A stretch of 64,000 nt of DNA from JADJYF01 sp965278995 (lineage in GTDB: Bacteria > Pseudomonadota > Gammaproteobacteria > Ga0077536), in the NCBI GenBank assembly GCA_965278995.1, contig OZ257136.1, forward strand, positions 434,001 through 498,000, read 5' to 3'. Numbering within the stretch: position 1 is the stretch's first letter; every line of letters begins with the position of its first letter. The notes below the pieces were generated by a model. The model was given only the letters and a program-made list of their open reading frames with translations, was not told the origin of the DNA and did no database searches. Positions 50,180-59,067 of the stretch are shown in pieces. The position numbers and the translations under genes are program-made.

Positions 50180-52540
50180 CTACCGGCGGTAACCAGGAGC
50201 CGCTCTGGACTGCTCGTTACGTGCTGCCGAACAGGTGGACCAGCCAGCCAGAGCACACGAGGGGCTGGTTGATTTTCGCCGGTGGCCGCGCCGCCCCAAG
50301 CCAGCCAATGCTGATACCAGTAGCCACGCTGCAGCAGGCACGGGAACCGCGCTGAGACGTACGCCGCCACTCGCATCGAATTCAATCAGGACGTTATCTG
50401 GCAGAACGACGCTGACGAAAGCGCCAACGACATTGGCAGCATCGAAAAACGCAAACAGCGAATCGTTGGCGTGCGGCATAAAACCATCGAGTAACACGAT
50501 CTCGAGCGTACCGCCGAGCGTCAGGGTGCCGGTCACGGCGAGCACGTCGTAATCGATACCGGCCACGAGACCACCTACTTCGACAATGAGCCGGCCGCCA
50601 TCACCCAGGACGAGGTCGCCGTTGACGTGCAGAATACCGGGGCTTGCACCAGGGGCCAGGGTACCGTAGTTCAGTACGCTGCCCACGAGCGTGCCGTCGT
50701 CGCCTGACACAGTCCCATTCGGCCCGACGAAAATGAACTCGGCGCCGACGACACCGCCGTCGGCGACGACGAGCTCCCCGCTGCCGTTACCGCCGCCGAT
50801 TTCGAGTACGCCGCTGCTGCCGAGAACATTCAATTGCGATCCGGCACCGGTCACTTCCAGGTGTCCATGTCCCGCGCTCTCCGGATACAACGATGCACCG
50901 CCAACTGCGACGCCCGGTGTGGTTGTTCCGGTTCCATCGACGGTCAGGTGAGCACCGTCTGTGATTGCGATCGAGCCGTCACCGTCGAACCCGAGCCACA
51001 GGAAAGCACCCTGATCGTACCCGCAGAATCCGCATACACCACCAAGTTCGAGCACCGAGCCAGGGCCTTTCAGAACAATCTCGCCTGTGGACCCGAGGAG
51101 CTCGCCGACGACAATGAACTGCGCTCCTGAAACGCGACCACCGTCGGCGATCTGCAACCGGCCGTGACCTCCGTAGCCGACATCGAGAATGCGGTCGGCG
51201 CCGACCAGCTCGATTGCCGAGTCGGCGCCCGTCACCGCAACGTGACCATCCCCACGCGTATCCAGGCCGATGAACAGGGAACCCGCCAAGACGGCAGTGC
51301 CGCCGGCGTACACGTCGAGCGCGCCATAGGCGGGCGCGTCGATGCCGAAATCGGCTACGACGTTGCCATTCCCGACGAAGGTATCACCGGAAACTTCGAG
51401 CCGGGAAGCGTGATCGTGGACCTGAACGCGGCCGCGCGATCCGCCGCCATTGGCGATGATGAAATTGCCGGGCACTTGGACAAAGTTCTCGACGCCGTTT
51501 CCGCTCACGAAGCGTGCGCCTTCCGAGATATCGAGGCGTCCTTCACCGAGCTCGCCGACGCTCGCGCCGCTGGTGGCCGTGAACTCGCTGCTGCTACCCG
51601 CGACGAGGACCGTCCCGAGCGTGTCACGAATGCCCGCACCAATGAGCAGAATGTCGTGCTCGGCGCTCGCGCCGCCAAGTACGGCGTGCAGACCGCCGCC
51701 GCTCGAATCACCAACGACCAGACCCCGGTCAATGTGCGGCACACCCTCGATGACGGCCACGACGCCTTCCGAGAATACGCCGGTCGCGACATTGAAGGGG
51801 AGGACAGCAGCAGTATCCGTCGAATAGGCCACCAGCGAATTGCCATAACTGCATGGAAAGTTCGCGCAGGTGGTGTAGAAGTTGATCGAAGTCCACTCGG
51901 ATTCAGCCGCATCGAGTAGATCCGTCAGGTAGGCGGCGTAAGCGGCAAAACCCTCGAAGCCGGCGGGATCGCCGCCGAGCAAGCGGATATCGTCGCGCAA
52001 TCCGTCATTGAAAAGCGTGATTCCGAAAGATGGCCCGAATGTGTTGGGTATCCCCGATACGCTTTCGACCACGTTGAGCGTGCTCGAGAAGCTGAGTAGG
52101 CTGAGCGCCGTTACCGTGCTCGAGGGAGCCGCGGCGATCTCGTAGTCGATTACTGGGCCATCATTGCTTACCTCACCGAAGAAATTCCCGCTCCATGCCC
52201 AGTAATGCGCGGTGGAGTTCCAGGAAGAGTATTGGTTGACCGGGAAACTCAATGGCTCGGCCAACGTGAAAGTCCCACTCTCAAAGGCAAGCTCGATCGA
52301 GAAAGAGAACGTATCGAGATCTGTGTCGAAGGCGAAGCTCGCGGCACCGAGTGGATTCGGGTTCGACTCGGGTTCGGACCAGTGAATGTCGTCGGACGTA
52401 CCCCACAAGCCATCCAGGCCGGGCAAGCGAGCGATCAGATCGGGATGGGTGAATAGCTTGTAGTGCACGTCGGCATGAGCAACAGGCAATGGACCGACGA
52501 GAATGGCTGCCAGCATGGCGGCGATCGCGAATGTGCGCAT
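50180..52540 (-). CDS. T5SS/PEP-CTERM-associated repeat protein with VPLPA-like C-terminal signal
   Basis: A 786-residue exported protein. The start at ATG 52540 follows AAAGGAGA and gives a signal peptide (TFAIAAMLAAILVGPLPVAHA). From about residue 330 to 690 it is built from repeats of the form GxGxLxVxGAGSxLxV...VGxxGxGxLxIADGGxV, the autotransporter-associated type that forms a beta-helix. The C terminus has VPVPAAAWLLVSALAGLGRRGHRR, a VPLPA/PEP-CTERM-like sorting signal, but about 31 further residues follow, which is unusual. Likely a surface or matrix protein. An operator-like palindrome lies 140 bases upstream. Confidence 0.82.
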   Translation of the reverse strand: MRTFAIAAMLAAILVGPLPVAHADVHYKLFTHPDLIARLPGLDGLWGTSDDIHWSEPESNPNPLGAASFAFDTDLDTFSFSIELAFESGTFTLAEPLSFPVNQYSSWNSTAHYWAWSGNFFGEVSNDGPVIDYEIAAAPSSTVTALSLLSFSSTLNVVESVSGIPNTFGPSFGITLFNDGLRDDIRLLGGDPAGFEGFAAYAAYLTDLLDAAESEWTSINFYTTCANFPCSYGNSLVAYSTDTAAVLPFNVATGVFSEGVVAVIEGVPHIDRGLVVGDSSGGGLHAVLGGASAEHDILLIGAGIRDTLGTVLVAGSSSEFTATSGASVGELGEGRLDISEGARFVSGNGVENFVQVPGNFIIANGGGSRGRVQVHDHASRLEVSGDTFVGNGNVVADFGIDAPAYGALDVYAGGTAVLAGSLFIGLDTRGDGHVAVTGADSAIELVGADRILDVGYGGHGRLQIADGGRVSGAQFIVVGELLGSTGEIVLKGPGSVLELGGVCGFCGYDQGAFLWLGFDGDGSIAITDGAHLTVDGTGTTTPGVAVGGASLYPESAGHGHLEVTGAGSQLNVLGSSGVLEIGGGNGSGELVVADGGVVGAEFIFVGPNGTVSGDDGTLVGSVLNYGTLAPGASPGILHVNGDLVLGDGGRLIVEVGGLVAGIDYDVLAVTGTLTLGGTLEIVLLDGFMPHANDSLFAFFDAANVVGAFVSVVLPDNVLIEFDASGGVRLSAVPVPAAAWLLVSALAGLGRRGHRRKSTSPSCALAGWSTCSAARNEQSRAAPGYRR

Positions 52541-52676
52541 GACTCGTTCTCCTTTGGGGAAGCTTGCAGCCGCGTTAGGACGGTAGTAGCGCTGCTCCGA
52601 TCGACGGCATACGCAAACGTAACCGTCCGGCGCTGATTTGCTCTGTGACCTACGATATAGGCCTGACTGCTTGCCG

Positions 52677-52697
52677 ACACCTCCCAATTGGGAGCGG
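52677..52697 (+). promoter_or_regulatory. Palindromic operator candidate upstream of the repeat-rich surface-protein gene
   Basis: CTCCCAATTGGGAG (52681-52694) is a perfect 14-base palindrome within ACACCTCCCAATTGGGAGCGG, nearly identical to the site before the LuxR-type gene. It lies about 140 bases before the surface-protein start. The rest of the 378-base gap 52541-52918 shows no gene or RNA that I recognise. Confidence 0.6.
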
Positions 52698-52918
52698 TCC
52701 TGTACGCGCGCGCATTATTGGTCCACGTAAGCGGGGAAGGAGGCAAGGAATTGCAGTTCACATTGCAGGAATTGGCTTCAACGGTGCAGTGCGTTGGCTT
52801 TACATCGGTATTGCCGCAGCGGGTACGCGCCGTTGTCGATAGCTGAGTCCGGAAAGTGATTAAGCCACCGCAGGATTGATTTGCGGGGATCGCGCGACCT
52901 TATCTGCGTTGGAGCGAA

Positions 52919-53470
52919 TTACCGCTGCTGCGCGCCCAACACATTGCTGGTGCCGTAAGCGGCAATGAAATGCTGCAGGAGTTCGGTGGCGAAGCCGTAC
53001 AGCCGCGGCAGATCAGAGGGATTCAGAATGCCGCTGCGGCCGTCGGACCAGACGCTCTGCGCGATATAATTCTGGCCGCTGGCATCAAGTGGAAGCTTGC
53101 GTTTCAGCTCGATGCCAATGCGGTAGGAAATCAGCGAATACGATCCCTCGTAAGCGGTGACGTGGGCGAGGAGCTGGCTGGCTTGTGGATCGCTCGCAGC
53201 GTCGTTTACATTGATCACCCGCAGTCCGGCTGCGGTCAGCTGTGACTCCATGCGCGTCTTCAATTCGTCGGCGGTCAGGCCATAACGTGAATAGTTGCGA
53301 TCGACGCCTTCGACGGTGACCGTGATCGCGGTTACACCACGCAACGCTTGCGCACCGAAGCTCTGATCCTGGGCCACGACCTGCGTCAAGCAGGACCAGC
53401 TGACTAACCATGCGAGTAGCGCGATGACCCGGCGCGAATGGCGGTCATCTTTGCCACGCGAAATCGTCAT
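52919..53470 (-). CDS. Exported protein of unknown function
   Basis: A 183-residue protein with a signal peptide from ATG 53470 (VIALLAWLVSWSCLTQVVAQ). The mature part has ITVTVEGVDRNYSRYGLTADELKTRMESQLTAAGLRVI and ISYRIGIELKR, a pattern seen in small periplasmic proteins or lipoproteins related to DUF4136-like folds, but I cannot name a family. It overlaps dsbB by 4 bases and is the last gene of the sdh-ygfZ-dsbB run. Confidence 0.7.
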   Translation of the reverse strand: MTISRGKDDRHSRRVIALLAWLVSWSCLTQVVAQDQSFGAQALRGVTAITVTVEGVDRNYSRYGLTADELKTRMESQLTAAGLRVINVNDAASDPQASQLLAHVTAYEGSYSLISYRIGIELKRKLPLDASGQNYIAQSVWSDGRSGILNPSDLPRLYGFATELLQHFIAAYGTSNVLGAQQR

Positions 53471-53988
53471 GCCCACTCCCGCGGTCGTCGCCGATGGCCA
53501 GCGAGGCTGAGCAAAGTCGCGAGGATAATCACCAGGAAACAGGCCACTGACCACTCGGCCATCGAGAAGCCGAGCAAGGTCCAGTCGACGACGGCACATT
53601 CACCGGTGCCACGCAGGGCAGTCCTGATGACTTCGGCAAGCGGAAACGCTTCCAGCATGTAGGCCAGTCCCGGCCCGCATTCCGGTACGCGGTCGGCCGG
53701 CAGGTGTTGCAGCCAGACCTGGCGCGCGGCGATACCGGCGCCGACGCCGGCCGCGACCGTGATCATGGCGCCGTAGAGATAGACACCGACACCGCGCGGG
53801 CCTTGGGCGGCGCCGATGAGTGCCACAACGCCGACGGCGGCATAAGCGAGACGCTGAAAAATGCACATCGGGCAGGGTTCGAGGTGGTCGTGGAACTGCA
53901 GATAGTAGGCATAGGCCAGCAGCCCGACGCAGGCCAGTCCGATCAGACCAAAGACAGCACGTGGCGCCAGGCTGCCCATCGTGCTCAT
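53467..53988 (-). CDS. dsbB: Disulfide bond formation protein DsbB
   Basis: A 173-residue inner-membrane protein that reoxidises DsbA and passes electrons to quinone. It has four helices, the first periplasmic cysteine pair in EPCPMCIFQRLAY near residues 37-49 and the second pair Cys103 (PECGPGLAY) and Cys130 (GTGECAVVDW). All four catalytic cysteines are present. It overlaps ygfZ upstream and the exported-protein gene downstream by 4 bases each. Confidence 0.93.
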   Translation of the reverse strand: MSTMGSLAPRAVFGLIGLACVGLLAYAYYLQFHDHLEPCPMCIFQRLAYAAVGVVALIGAAQGPRGVGVYLYGAMITVAAGVGAGIAARQVWLQHLPADRVPECGPGLAYMLEAFPLAEVIRTALRGTGECAVVDWTLLGFSMAEWSVACFLVIILATLLSLAGHRRRPREWA

Positions 53989-54932
53989 GCGGCCCAGCGC
54001 GACAGCAGGACGGCCTCGACCGTCGAGTCGGCGAGGTGGATGGCCGGCGCATCGACGTCGAGTACGGCCAGCATTTCGATCGATTGAGCCGAGGCGCGCG
54101 CGGCACCGAGCACTGTGCCGACCGCCACATCACTGGCAGTCAGCAGACGGGTGCCAGGCGCGGGCGTCGAAGCACCCGGGCAGGCAAGGCGCGCGAGCCG
54201 TCGCTTGACGCTGCCTCGAAATCGCACGCGGGCGACAATTTCCTGGCCGGGGTAGCAGCCTTTCTCGAAACTGACGCCAGCCGTGCGATCGAGATCGAGT
54301 TCCTGCGGCAGAAACGCATCAGCCGTGGCCGCCTCGAGGTCGAACAGTCCGGCGCGAAGCGCGAGCAGCTGCGCCGCATTGCTGCCAACGGCAACAGCAG
54401 GCAGGTCGGACCAGATGGCCGCTAACGTCGCATGTGGACCGATGAGCCAATGCAGCCGACCGTTGCTGCTGCTTGCGCAGGCGGTGTCTGCCAGTGCCTC
54501 GAATTCACGCGGGCGCGCCAGTGGGGTGGGGCTGGCCAGCTGCATGACGCCTTGCGACTCGTTCGCCTCGTGGATCTCGACTTTCGCCCGCAGCACGAAC
54601 ATACGCAGTCGGCGCGCAAACGCCTCGCTTTGCGCCGTCGGCAGCAGGAGCTCAAAACCATCGCCCGTGGCGATCAGCTGCGGCGCGAACAGCACGCGGC
54701 CTTTGGGTGAACACCAAGCCGTCAGCAGATGTGTGCTCGGTGCGAGCGAGCGGCAGTCGGCAGTGAATTGCGCATGAATGAAACTCACGGCATCGGCGCC
54801 GCTCACGTGAATGACACGCAGCCCGAGCAGCGCGCATTTGACGGCGCCCTCTTCGAGCACGGTTGTATCGCGCAGTGGATCACCGAATTCAAACGTCGAT
54901 GCGGCCTGCGCGCCGGGCCATGCACCACTCAC
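53985..54932 (-). CDS. ygfZ: Folate-binding protein YgfZ (Fe-S cluster assembly/repair, GcvT-like)
   Basis: A 315-residue tetrahydrofolate-binding protein that helps maintain certain iron-sulfur enzymes. The signature K-G-C-Y-x-G-Q-E is present in FEKGCYPGQEIVARV near residues 226-240, and VSGADAVSFIHAQFTADC near 44-61 matches the N-terminal folate region. It overlaps sdhE and dsbB by 4 bases, so it is coupled to the succinate dehydrogenase genes, whose SdhB subunit carries iron-sulfur clusters. Confidence 0.92.
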   Translation of the reverse strand: MSGAWPGAQAASTFEFGDPLRDTTVLEEGAVKCALLGLRVIHVSGADAVSFIHAQFTADCRSLAPSTHLLTAWCSPKGRVLFAPQLIATGDGFELLLPTAQSEAFARRLRMFVLRAKVEIHEANESQGVMQLASPTPLARPREFEALADTACASSSNGRLHWLIGPHATLAAIWSDLPAVAVGSNAAQLLALRAGLFDLEAATADAFLPQELDLDRTAGVSFEKGCYPGQEIVARVRFRGSVKRRLARLACPGASTPAPGTRLLTASDVAVGTVLGAARASAQSIEMLAVLDVDAPAIHLADSTVEAVLLSRWAA

Positions 54933-55201
54933 GCCAGGGGTACCGCATCGTCCCGCGGCATTGCGAGAATGCCCGCAACCAGCGCAATCAGCGCAGATTC
55001 CTCTGGCTGCCCACGCCGGGTGAACCAGACATAGAGATCCATATCGCTCTGATCGAGCAACTGCTCGAACGCCTGCTGCTCGCTGCTCGACATGTTCTGT
55101 TCATGCCGGTCAAGCCAGCCAACCAGCAGGACATCCAGTTCGCGCATGCCTCGACGGCAACGCCAGCGCATGCGCTTGAACGCCGTGGCGAGTTCACTCA
55201 C
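54929..55201 (-). CDS. sdhE: FAD assembly factor SdhE
   Basis: A 90-residue protein that helps attach FAD covalently to SdhA (SDHAF2 family). The core MRWRCRRGMRELDVLLVGWL contains the conserved RRGMRELD motif needed for flavinylation. The GTG at 55201 overlaps the sdhB stop as GTGA; a longer frame upstream lies inside sdhB and is not used. Position directly after sdhB fits the role. Confidence 0.93.
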   Translation of the reverse strand: MSELATAFKRMRWRCRRGMRELDVLLVGWLDRHEQNMSSSEQQAFEQLLDQSDMDLYVWFTRRGQPEESALIALVAGILAMPRDDAVPLA

Positions 55202-55980
55202 AGGCTGCGGGCAACAATCATCTTTTTGATCTCGGCGATGGCTTTGGCCGGATTGAGGCCTTTCGGGCAGGTCTTCGCGCAATTCATGATCGTATGACAG
55301 CGGTACAACCGGAACGGATCTTCGAGATCGTCGAGGCGCTCGCCTGTCGCTTCATCGCGACTGTCGATGAGCCAGCGATACGCTTGTAGCAGAATGGCCG
55401 GGCCGAGATAGCGATCGCTGTTCCACCAGTAGCTCGGGCAACTCGTCGAGCAGCACGCACACAGGATACATTCGTAGAGGCCGTCGAGCTTCTCGCGATC
55501 ATCTTTCGACTGCAGGCGCTCCTTGTCCGGTGGTGCCAGCGTTTCCGATTGCAGCCAGGGTTTGATCGAAGCGTACTGCGCATAGAAATGCGTCAGATCC
55601 GGTACCAGGTCCTTCTGTACCGGCATGTGCGGCAGCGGATAGATTTTCACCCCCCCGCTGACTTCTTCCGTGGCTTTGGTACAGGCCAGCGTGTTGGTGC
55701 CGTCGATATTCATCGCGCACGAGCCGCAGATCCCTTCACGACAGGAGCGGCGGAATGTCAGCGTTGGATCGATTTCGTTCTTGATGTAGATGATGGCATC
55801 GAGCACCATCGGCCCGCATTTATCGAGATCGATCTCATAGGTGTCGATGCGCGGATTCGCACCCGAGTCCGGATCCCAGCGATAGATCGCGAAGGTCCTG
55901 GCCCGCTTTGCCCCGCTGGCATGCCGGTAAGTCTTGCCCGACCCGATCTTCGAATTCTTCGGAAGCGTGAATTGCGCCAT
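55198..55980 (-). CDS. sdhB: Succinate dehydrogenase iron-sulfur subunit
   Basis: A 260-residue electron-transfer subunit of complex II. The [2Fe-2S] ligands are in CREGICGSCAMNIDGTNTLAC near residues 80-100. The [4Fe-4S] and [3Fe-4S] ligands are in CILCACCSTSCPSYWW near 172-187 and CHTIMNCAKTCPKGLNP near 229-245. The opening is slightly longer than the E. coli protein. It lies 14 bases after sdhA and overlaps sdhE by 4. Confidence 0.97.
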   Translation of the reverse strand: MAQFTLPKNSKIGSGKTYRHASGAKRARTFAIYRWDPDSGANPRIDTYEIDLDKCGPMVLDAIIYIKNEIDPTLTFRRSCREGICGSCAMNIDGTNTLACTKATEEVSGGVKIYPLPHMPVQKDLVPDLTHFYAQYASIKPWLQSETLAPPDKERLQSKDDREKLDGLYECILCACCSTSCPSYWWNSDRYLGPAILLQAYRWLIDSRDEATGERLDDLEDPFRLYRCHTIMNCAKTCPKGLNPAKAIAEIKKMIVARSL

Positions 55981-55994
55981 GACTGTGCTCTATC

Positions 55995-57785
55995 CTAGTA
56001 GGTGCGCTTTTTCGGCGGGACGACGTCGACGTCGTCGCTCAGCGTATACATGTGCACCGGGCGATAATCGAAAGCGACCTGGCCAGCATCGTCGAGCCAG
56101 GTCAGGGTATGTTTCATCCAGGTCTCGTCGTCCCGGTCGGGAAAGTCTTCGCGCGCGTGGGCGCCGCGGCTTTCCTGCCGATTGGCCGCAGCAGCAATAC
56201 TGACCATCGCGCTGGCGAGCAGATTGTCGAGTTCCAACGTCTCGACCAGATCGGTATTCCAGATCAGCGAGCGGTCAGTGACTTTGACGTGCTTGAACGC
56301 GGCGAACACTTCCGCGAGTTTTGCTTTCCCTTCCTCGAGCACTTCCCCGGTGCGAAACACGGCGGCATGGTTTTGCATGATGCGTTGCATGTCCAATCGC
56401 AGTTTGGCAGTTGGTTCCGGGCCATTGGCATAGCGCAGCGCGTCGAAACGCGACAGAAGTCCTTCGGTCGCGGCGCCGTTCAACGTGGCGTGCGTGGCGC
56501 CACGCGTGATCTGGCTGGCGCAGCGTTTCGCGGCCGCACGTCCGAACACGACGAGATCGAGCAGCGAGTTCGAACCGAGCCGGTTCGCGCCGTGCACCGA
56601 GACGCAGGCGGCTTCACCGATGGACATCAGACCGGGCACGACGGAATCCGGATTGCCGTCTTTGATGGTCACGACTTCGCCGTGATAGTTGGTCGGTATG
56701 CCGCCCATGTTGTAGTGCACAGTCGGCAGTACCGGTATCGGTTCGCGCGTGACATCGACGCCGGCAAAGATCTGCGCCGACTCCGCTATGCCCGGCAGAC
56801 GCTCGTTGATGACGTCGGCACCGAGATGTTCAAGATGCAGATGAATGTGATCCTTGTCTGGTCCGACACCGCGACCCTCACGGATCTCGATCGTCATCGA
56901 ACGCGAGACGACGTCGCGCGACGCGAGATCCTTGGCATTCGGTGCGTAGCGTTCCATGAACCGCTCGCCGTTCGAATTGGTCAGGTAGCCGCCTTCGCCG
57001 CGCACCCCTTCCGTGATCAGGCAACCAGCACCGAAAATGCCGGTTGGATGAAACTGCGTGAACTCCATGTCCTGCAGTGGCAATCCTGCGCGCAGCACCA
57101 TGCCATTGCCGTCACCAGTACAGGTATGCGCCGAAGTGCAGGAGAGATAGCTGCGGCCATATCCACCGGTAGCCAGCACCACGGCGTGAGCGCGGAACAG
57201 ATGCAGTGAGCCATCGGCAAGATTCCATGCCAGCACACCGCGGCAGGCGCCATCGTCGTCCATGACCAGATCGAGCGCGAAATATTCGATCATGAATTCC
57301 GCGTTGTGCTTCAGCGACTGCTGATAAAGCGTATGCAGGATGGCATGGCCGGTGCGATCGGCAGCGGCGCAGGTGCGTTGCGCGATGCCTTCCCCGAAAT
57401 TCGTCGTCATGCCGCCGAAAGGGCGCTGGTAGATTTCGCCCGTTTCGGTGCGCGAGAACGGCACGCCATAGTGTTCGAGTTCGATCACGGCGGGGATCGC
57501 CTCGCGACACATGTATTCGATGGCGTCCTGGTCGCCGAGCCAGTCCGAGCCTTTGATGGTGTCGTACATGTGCCAGCGCCAGTCGTCCGGGCCCATGTTG
57601 CCGAGCGCGGCGCTCATGCCGCCCTGAGCCGCGACCGTGTGGCTGCGCGTGGGGAAAACCTTGGTCAGACAGGCGGTGGCGAGACCTTCGGCGGCCATGC
57701 CGAAAGTGGCCCGCAGTCCAGCGCCGCCGGCGCCGACAACGACAACATCGTATTTATGTTCGATGAGAGGATATGCAGCGGGCAT
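55995..57785 (-). CDS. sdhA: Succinate dehydrogenase flavoprotein subunit
   Basis: A 596-residue catalytic subunit that oxidises succinate to fumarate. It has the FAD-binding start YDVVVVGAGGAGLRATFGMA near residues 12-31, the covalent-FAD histidine in SHTVAAQGGMSAALGN near 51-66, and the active-site region HPTGIFGAGCLITEGVRGEGG near 250-270, plus VHGANRLGSNSLLDLVVFGR near 396. The ATG at 57785 is chosen because upstream frame belongs to sdhD. It lies 11 bases after sdhD. Confidence 0.97.
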   Translation of the reverse strand: MPAAYPLIEHKYDVVVVGAGGAGLRATFGMAAEGLATACLTKVFPTRSHTVAAQGGMSAALGNMGPDDWRWHMYDTIKGSDWLGDQDAIEYMCREAIPAVIELEHYGVPFSRTETGEIYQRPFGGMTTNFGEGIAQRTCAAADRTGHAILHTLYQQSLKHNAEFMIEYFALDLVMDDDGACRGVLAWNLADGSLHLFRAHAVVLATGGYGRSYLSCTSAHTCTGDGNGMVLRAGLPLQDMEFTQFHPTGIFGAGCLITEGVRGEGGYLTNSNGERFMERYAPNAKDLASRDVVSRSMTIEIREGRGVGPDKDHIHLHLEHLGADVINERLPGIAESAQIFAGVDVTREPIPVLPTVHYNMGGIPTNYHGEVVTIKDGNPDSVVPGLMSIGEAACVSVHGANRLGSNSLLDLVVFGRAAAKRCASQITRGATHATLNGAATEGLLSRFDALRYANGPEPTAKLRLDMQRIMQNHAAVFRTGEVLEEGKAKLAEVFAAFKHVKVTDRSLIWNTDLVETLELDNLLASAMVSIAAAANRQESRGAHAREDFPDRDDETWMKHTLTWLDDAGQVAFDYRPVHMYTLSDDVDVVPPKKRTY

Positions 57786-57796
57786 GAGGCTTCCTG

Positions 57797-58180
57797 TCAG
57801 AGCGGGACGAAGGCAATCTTGAGCACAGCGACGACGCCGAGCAGGGCACCGAGAGCGAGCGTCAGGTTCATGAGCGTGATCAGCGCGAGCTTGGCTAACT
57901 CGTGGTGGACGTAATCTTCGATGACGACCTGCAGACCGAGCTTGGCGTGATAAAACATCGCCGCCAGCAGCGCTACCAGCAGGACCGTGATGAACGGCGA
58001 GCTGATCCAGGACACTGTCTCCGCATGTGAACCACGCATGTGGCCGAGCACGGCGTAGACGAACCACAGCGACAGCGGCACCAGCGCCACGGCGCTGGTG
58101 CGCTGATGCCACCAGTGATGGACGCCGGTCCTGGCCGAACCGAGGCCACGTACACGACCGAGAGGGCTTCGCAGGCTCAT
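57797..58180 (-). CDS. sdhD: Succinate dehydrogenase membrane anchor subunit SdhD
   Basis: A 127-residue inner-membrane anchor with three helices. It binds haem b and quinone with SdhC. The N-terminal RSPLGRVRGLGSARTGVHHWWHQRTSAV and YHAKLGLQVVIEDYVHHE near 77-94 (haem and quinone region) match the family. The start ATG 58180 overlaps the sdhC stop by 4 bases. Confidence 0.93.
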   Translation of the reverse strand: MSLRSPLGRVRGLGSARTGVHHWWHQRTSAVALVPLSLWFVYAVLGHMRGSHAETVSWISSPFITVLLVALLAAMFYHAKLGLQVVIEDYVHHELAKLALITLMNLTLALGALLGVVAVLKIAFVPL

Positions 58181-58566
58181 GTGGATGCTCCCTGCGCCAG
58201 TACGCAAGCCCAGGTCAGGCCGGTCATGATCACGGCAGTGCCGATCACGAGATAGCCGCTACGGTAGGTGCTGGCAAGCTCGAACCCGAGGCCGGCGTCC
58301 CAGAACAGATGACGAATGCCATTGCTGAGGTGATAGAAGAAGGCGAACGTCCAGCCGACCAGCAGCAGCTGCGTCGGTATCGCCGCAAAACAGCGCTGTG
58401 CTTCGGCATAGGTTGCCGGGCCGAGCGCAGCGGCGACCAGCCAATACAACAGCATGACCGTGCCGGCACTCAGGAACAGGCCGGTCATGCGATGCGTGAT
58501 CGACATCATCGTCGTCAGCTGCGGACGGTAGATTTGCAGATGTGGAGATAATGGATTAGCGGCCAT
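58177..58566 (-). CDS. sdhC: Succinate dehydrogenase cytochrome b556 subunit SdhC
   Basis: A 129-residue membrane subunit with three helices. Diagnostic sequence is NPLSPHLQIYRPQLTTMMSITHRMTG near residues 4-29 and the haem-ligand histidine in HLSNGIRHLFWDAG near 81-94. The start MAANPLSPHLQ at 58566 is typical. First gene of the sdhCDAB-sdhE-ygfZ-dsbB run; a DUF1674 gene lies 175 bases upstream on the same strand. Confidence 0.94.
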   Translation of the reverse strand: MAANPLSPHLQIYRPQLTTMMSITHRMTGLFLSAGTVMLLYWLVAAALGPATYAEAQRCFAAIPTQLLLVGWTFAFFYHLSNGIRHLFWDAGLGFELASTYRSGYLVIGTAVIMTGLTWACVLAQGAST

Positions 58567-58741
58567 GATGTGCTCGTTGGGGTTACTGGGCGACGCTACA
58601 CACGGATCTGCTGGAACGCCGCCAGAGCGGCGACAATAACTCACGCAGTGCGTTGCGTCGCGCTCGGAGTGCGACCCCCATCGCTACCTCCGCTGCACGT
58701 TGAAGCACGTTGCGACGCGCGCAACCTGTGGCGCGGCGACG

Positions 58742-58909
58742 CTAGAAATCGATACAGCGCCCTTTACGCTCCCAGTCACCGTAGCGGGTCGGTTCCAGCC
58801 CTTTCGGGCCGCCGATTTCGCGCTTCGCGGGCACGCTCGCTGCTGTGCCCGATGGCACGTTTGCTGTCGGTTGCGGCGTCGCCGCCGGTGGATGCTCGAG
58901 TTCAGGCAT
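58742..58909 (-). CDS. DUF1674/SDHAF4-like succinate dehydrogenase assembly protein
   Basis: A 55-residue protein. The N-terminal 30 residues are Pro/Ala-rich and probably disordered. The C-terminal half reads KREIGGPKGLEPTRYGDWER followed by KGRCIDF, the conserved C-terminal block of DUF1674 proteins, which include mitochondrial SDHAF4 that protects newly flavinylated SdhA. It lies on the same strand just upstream of sdhC. No strong ribosome site precedes the ATG, but no other in-frame start exists nearby. The family match and place make it a real gene. Confidence 0.85.
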   Translation of the reverse strand: MPELEHPPAATPQPTANVPSGTAASVPAKREIGGPKGLEPTRYGDWERKGRCIDF

Positions 58910-59067
58910 GAGAGGTCGGCAATGGCCCTGTTTCGGTGATTTCCGATCAACGGTAGTATCTTTTCACTGCCGGGTAATTTCAAGCAGAGCGGCCTGCTCC
59001 CGGATACGGGCCAAGGCAGCGCCGAGCGGGGCAAAGAAGCCATGTCACAACGCCACGTCATCAGGTC

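Noticed and set aside
58684..59061. 125-codon frame on the minus strand upstream of sdhC
   Set aside because: It is a different frame across the DUF1674 gene at 58742-58909, which has a clear family signature; the longer frame has none.
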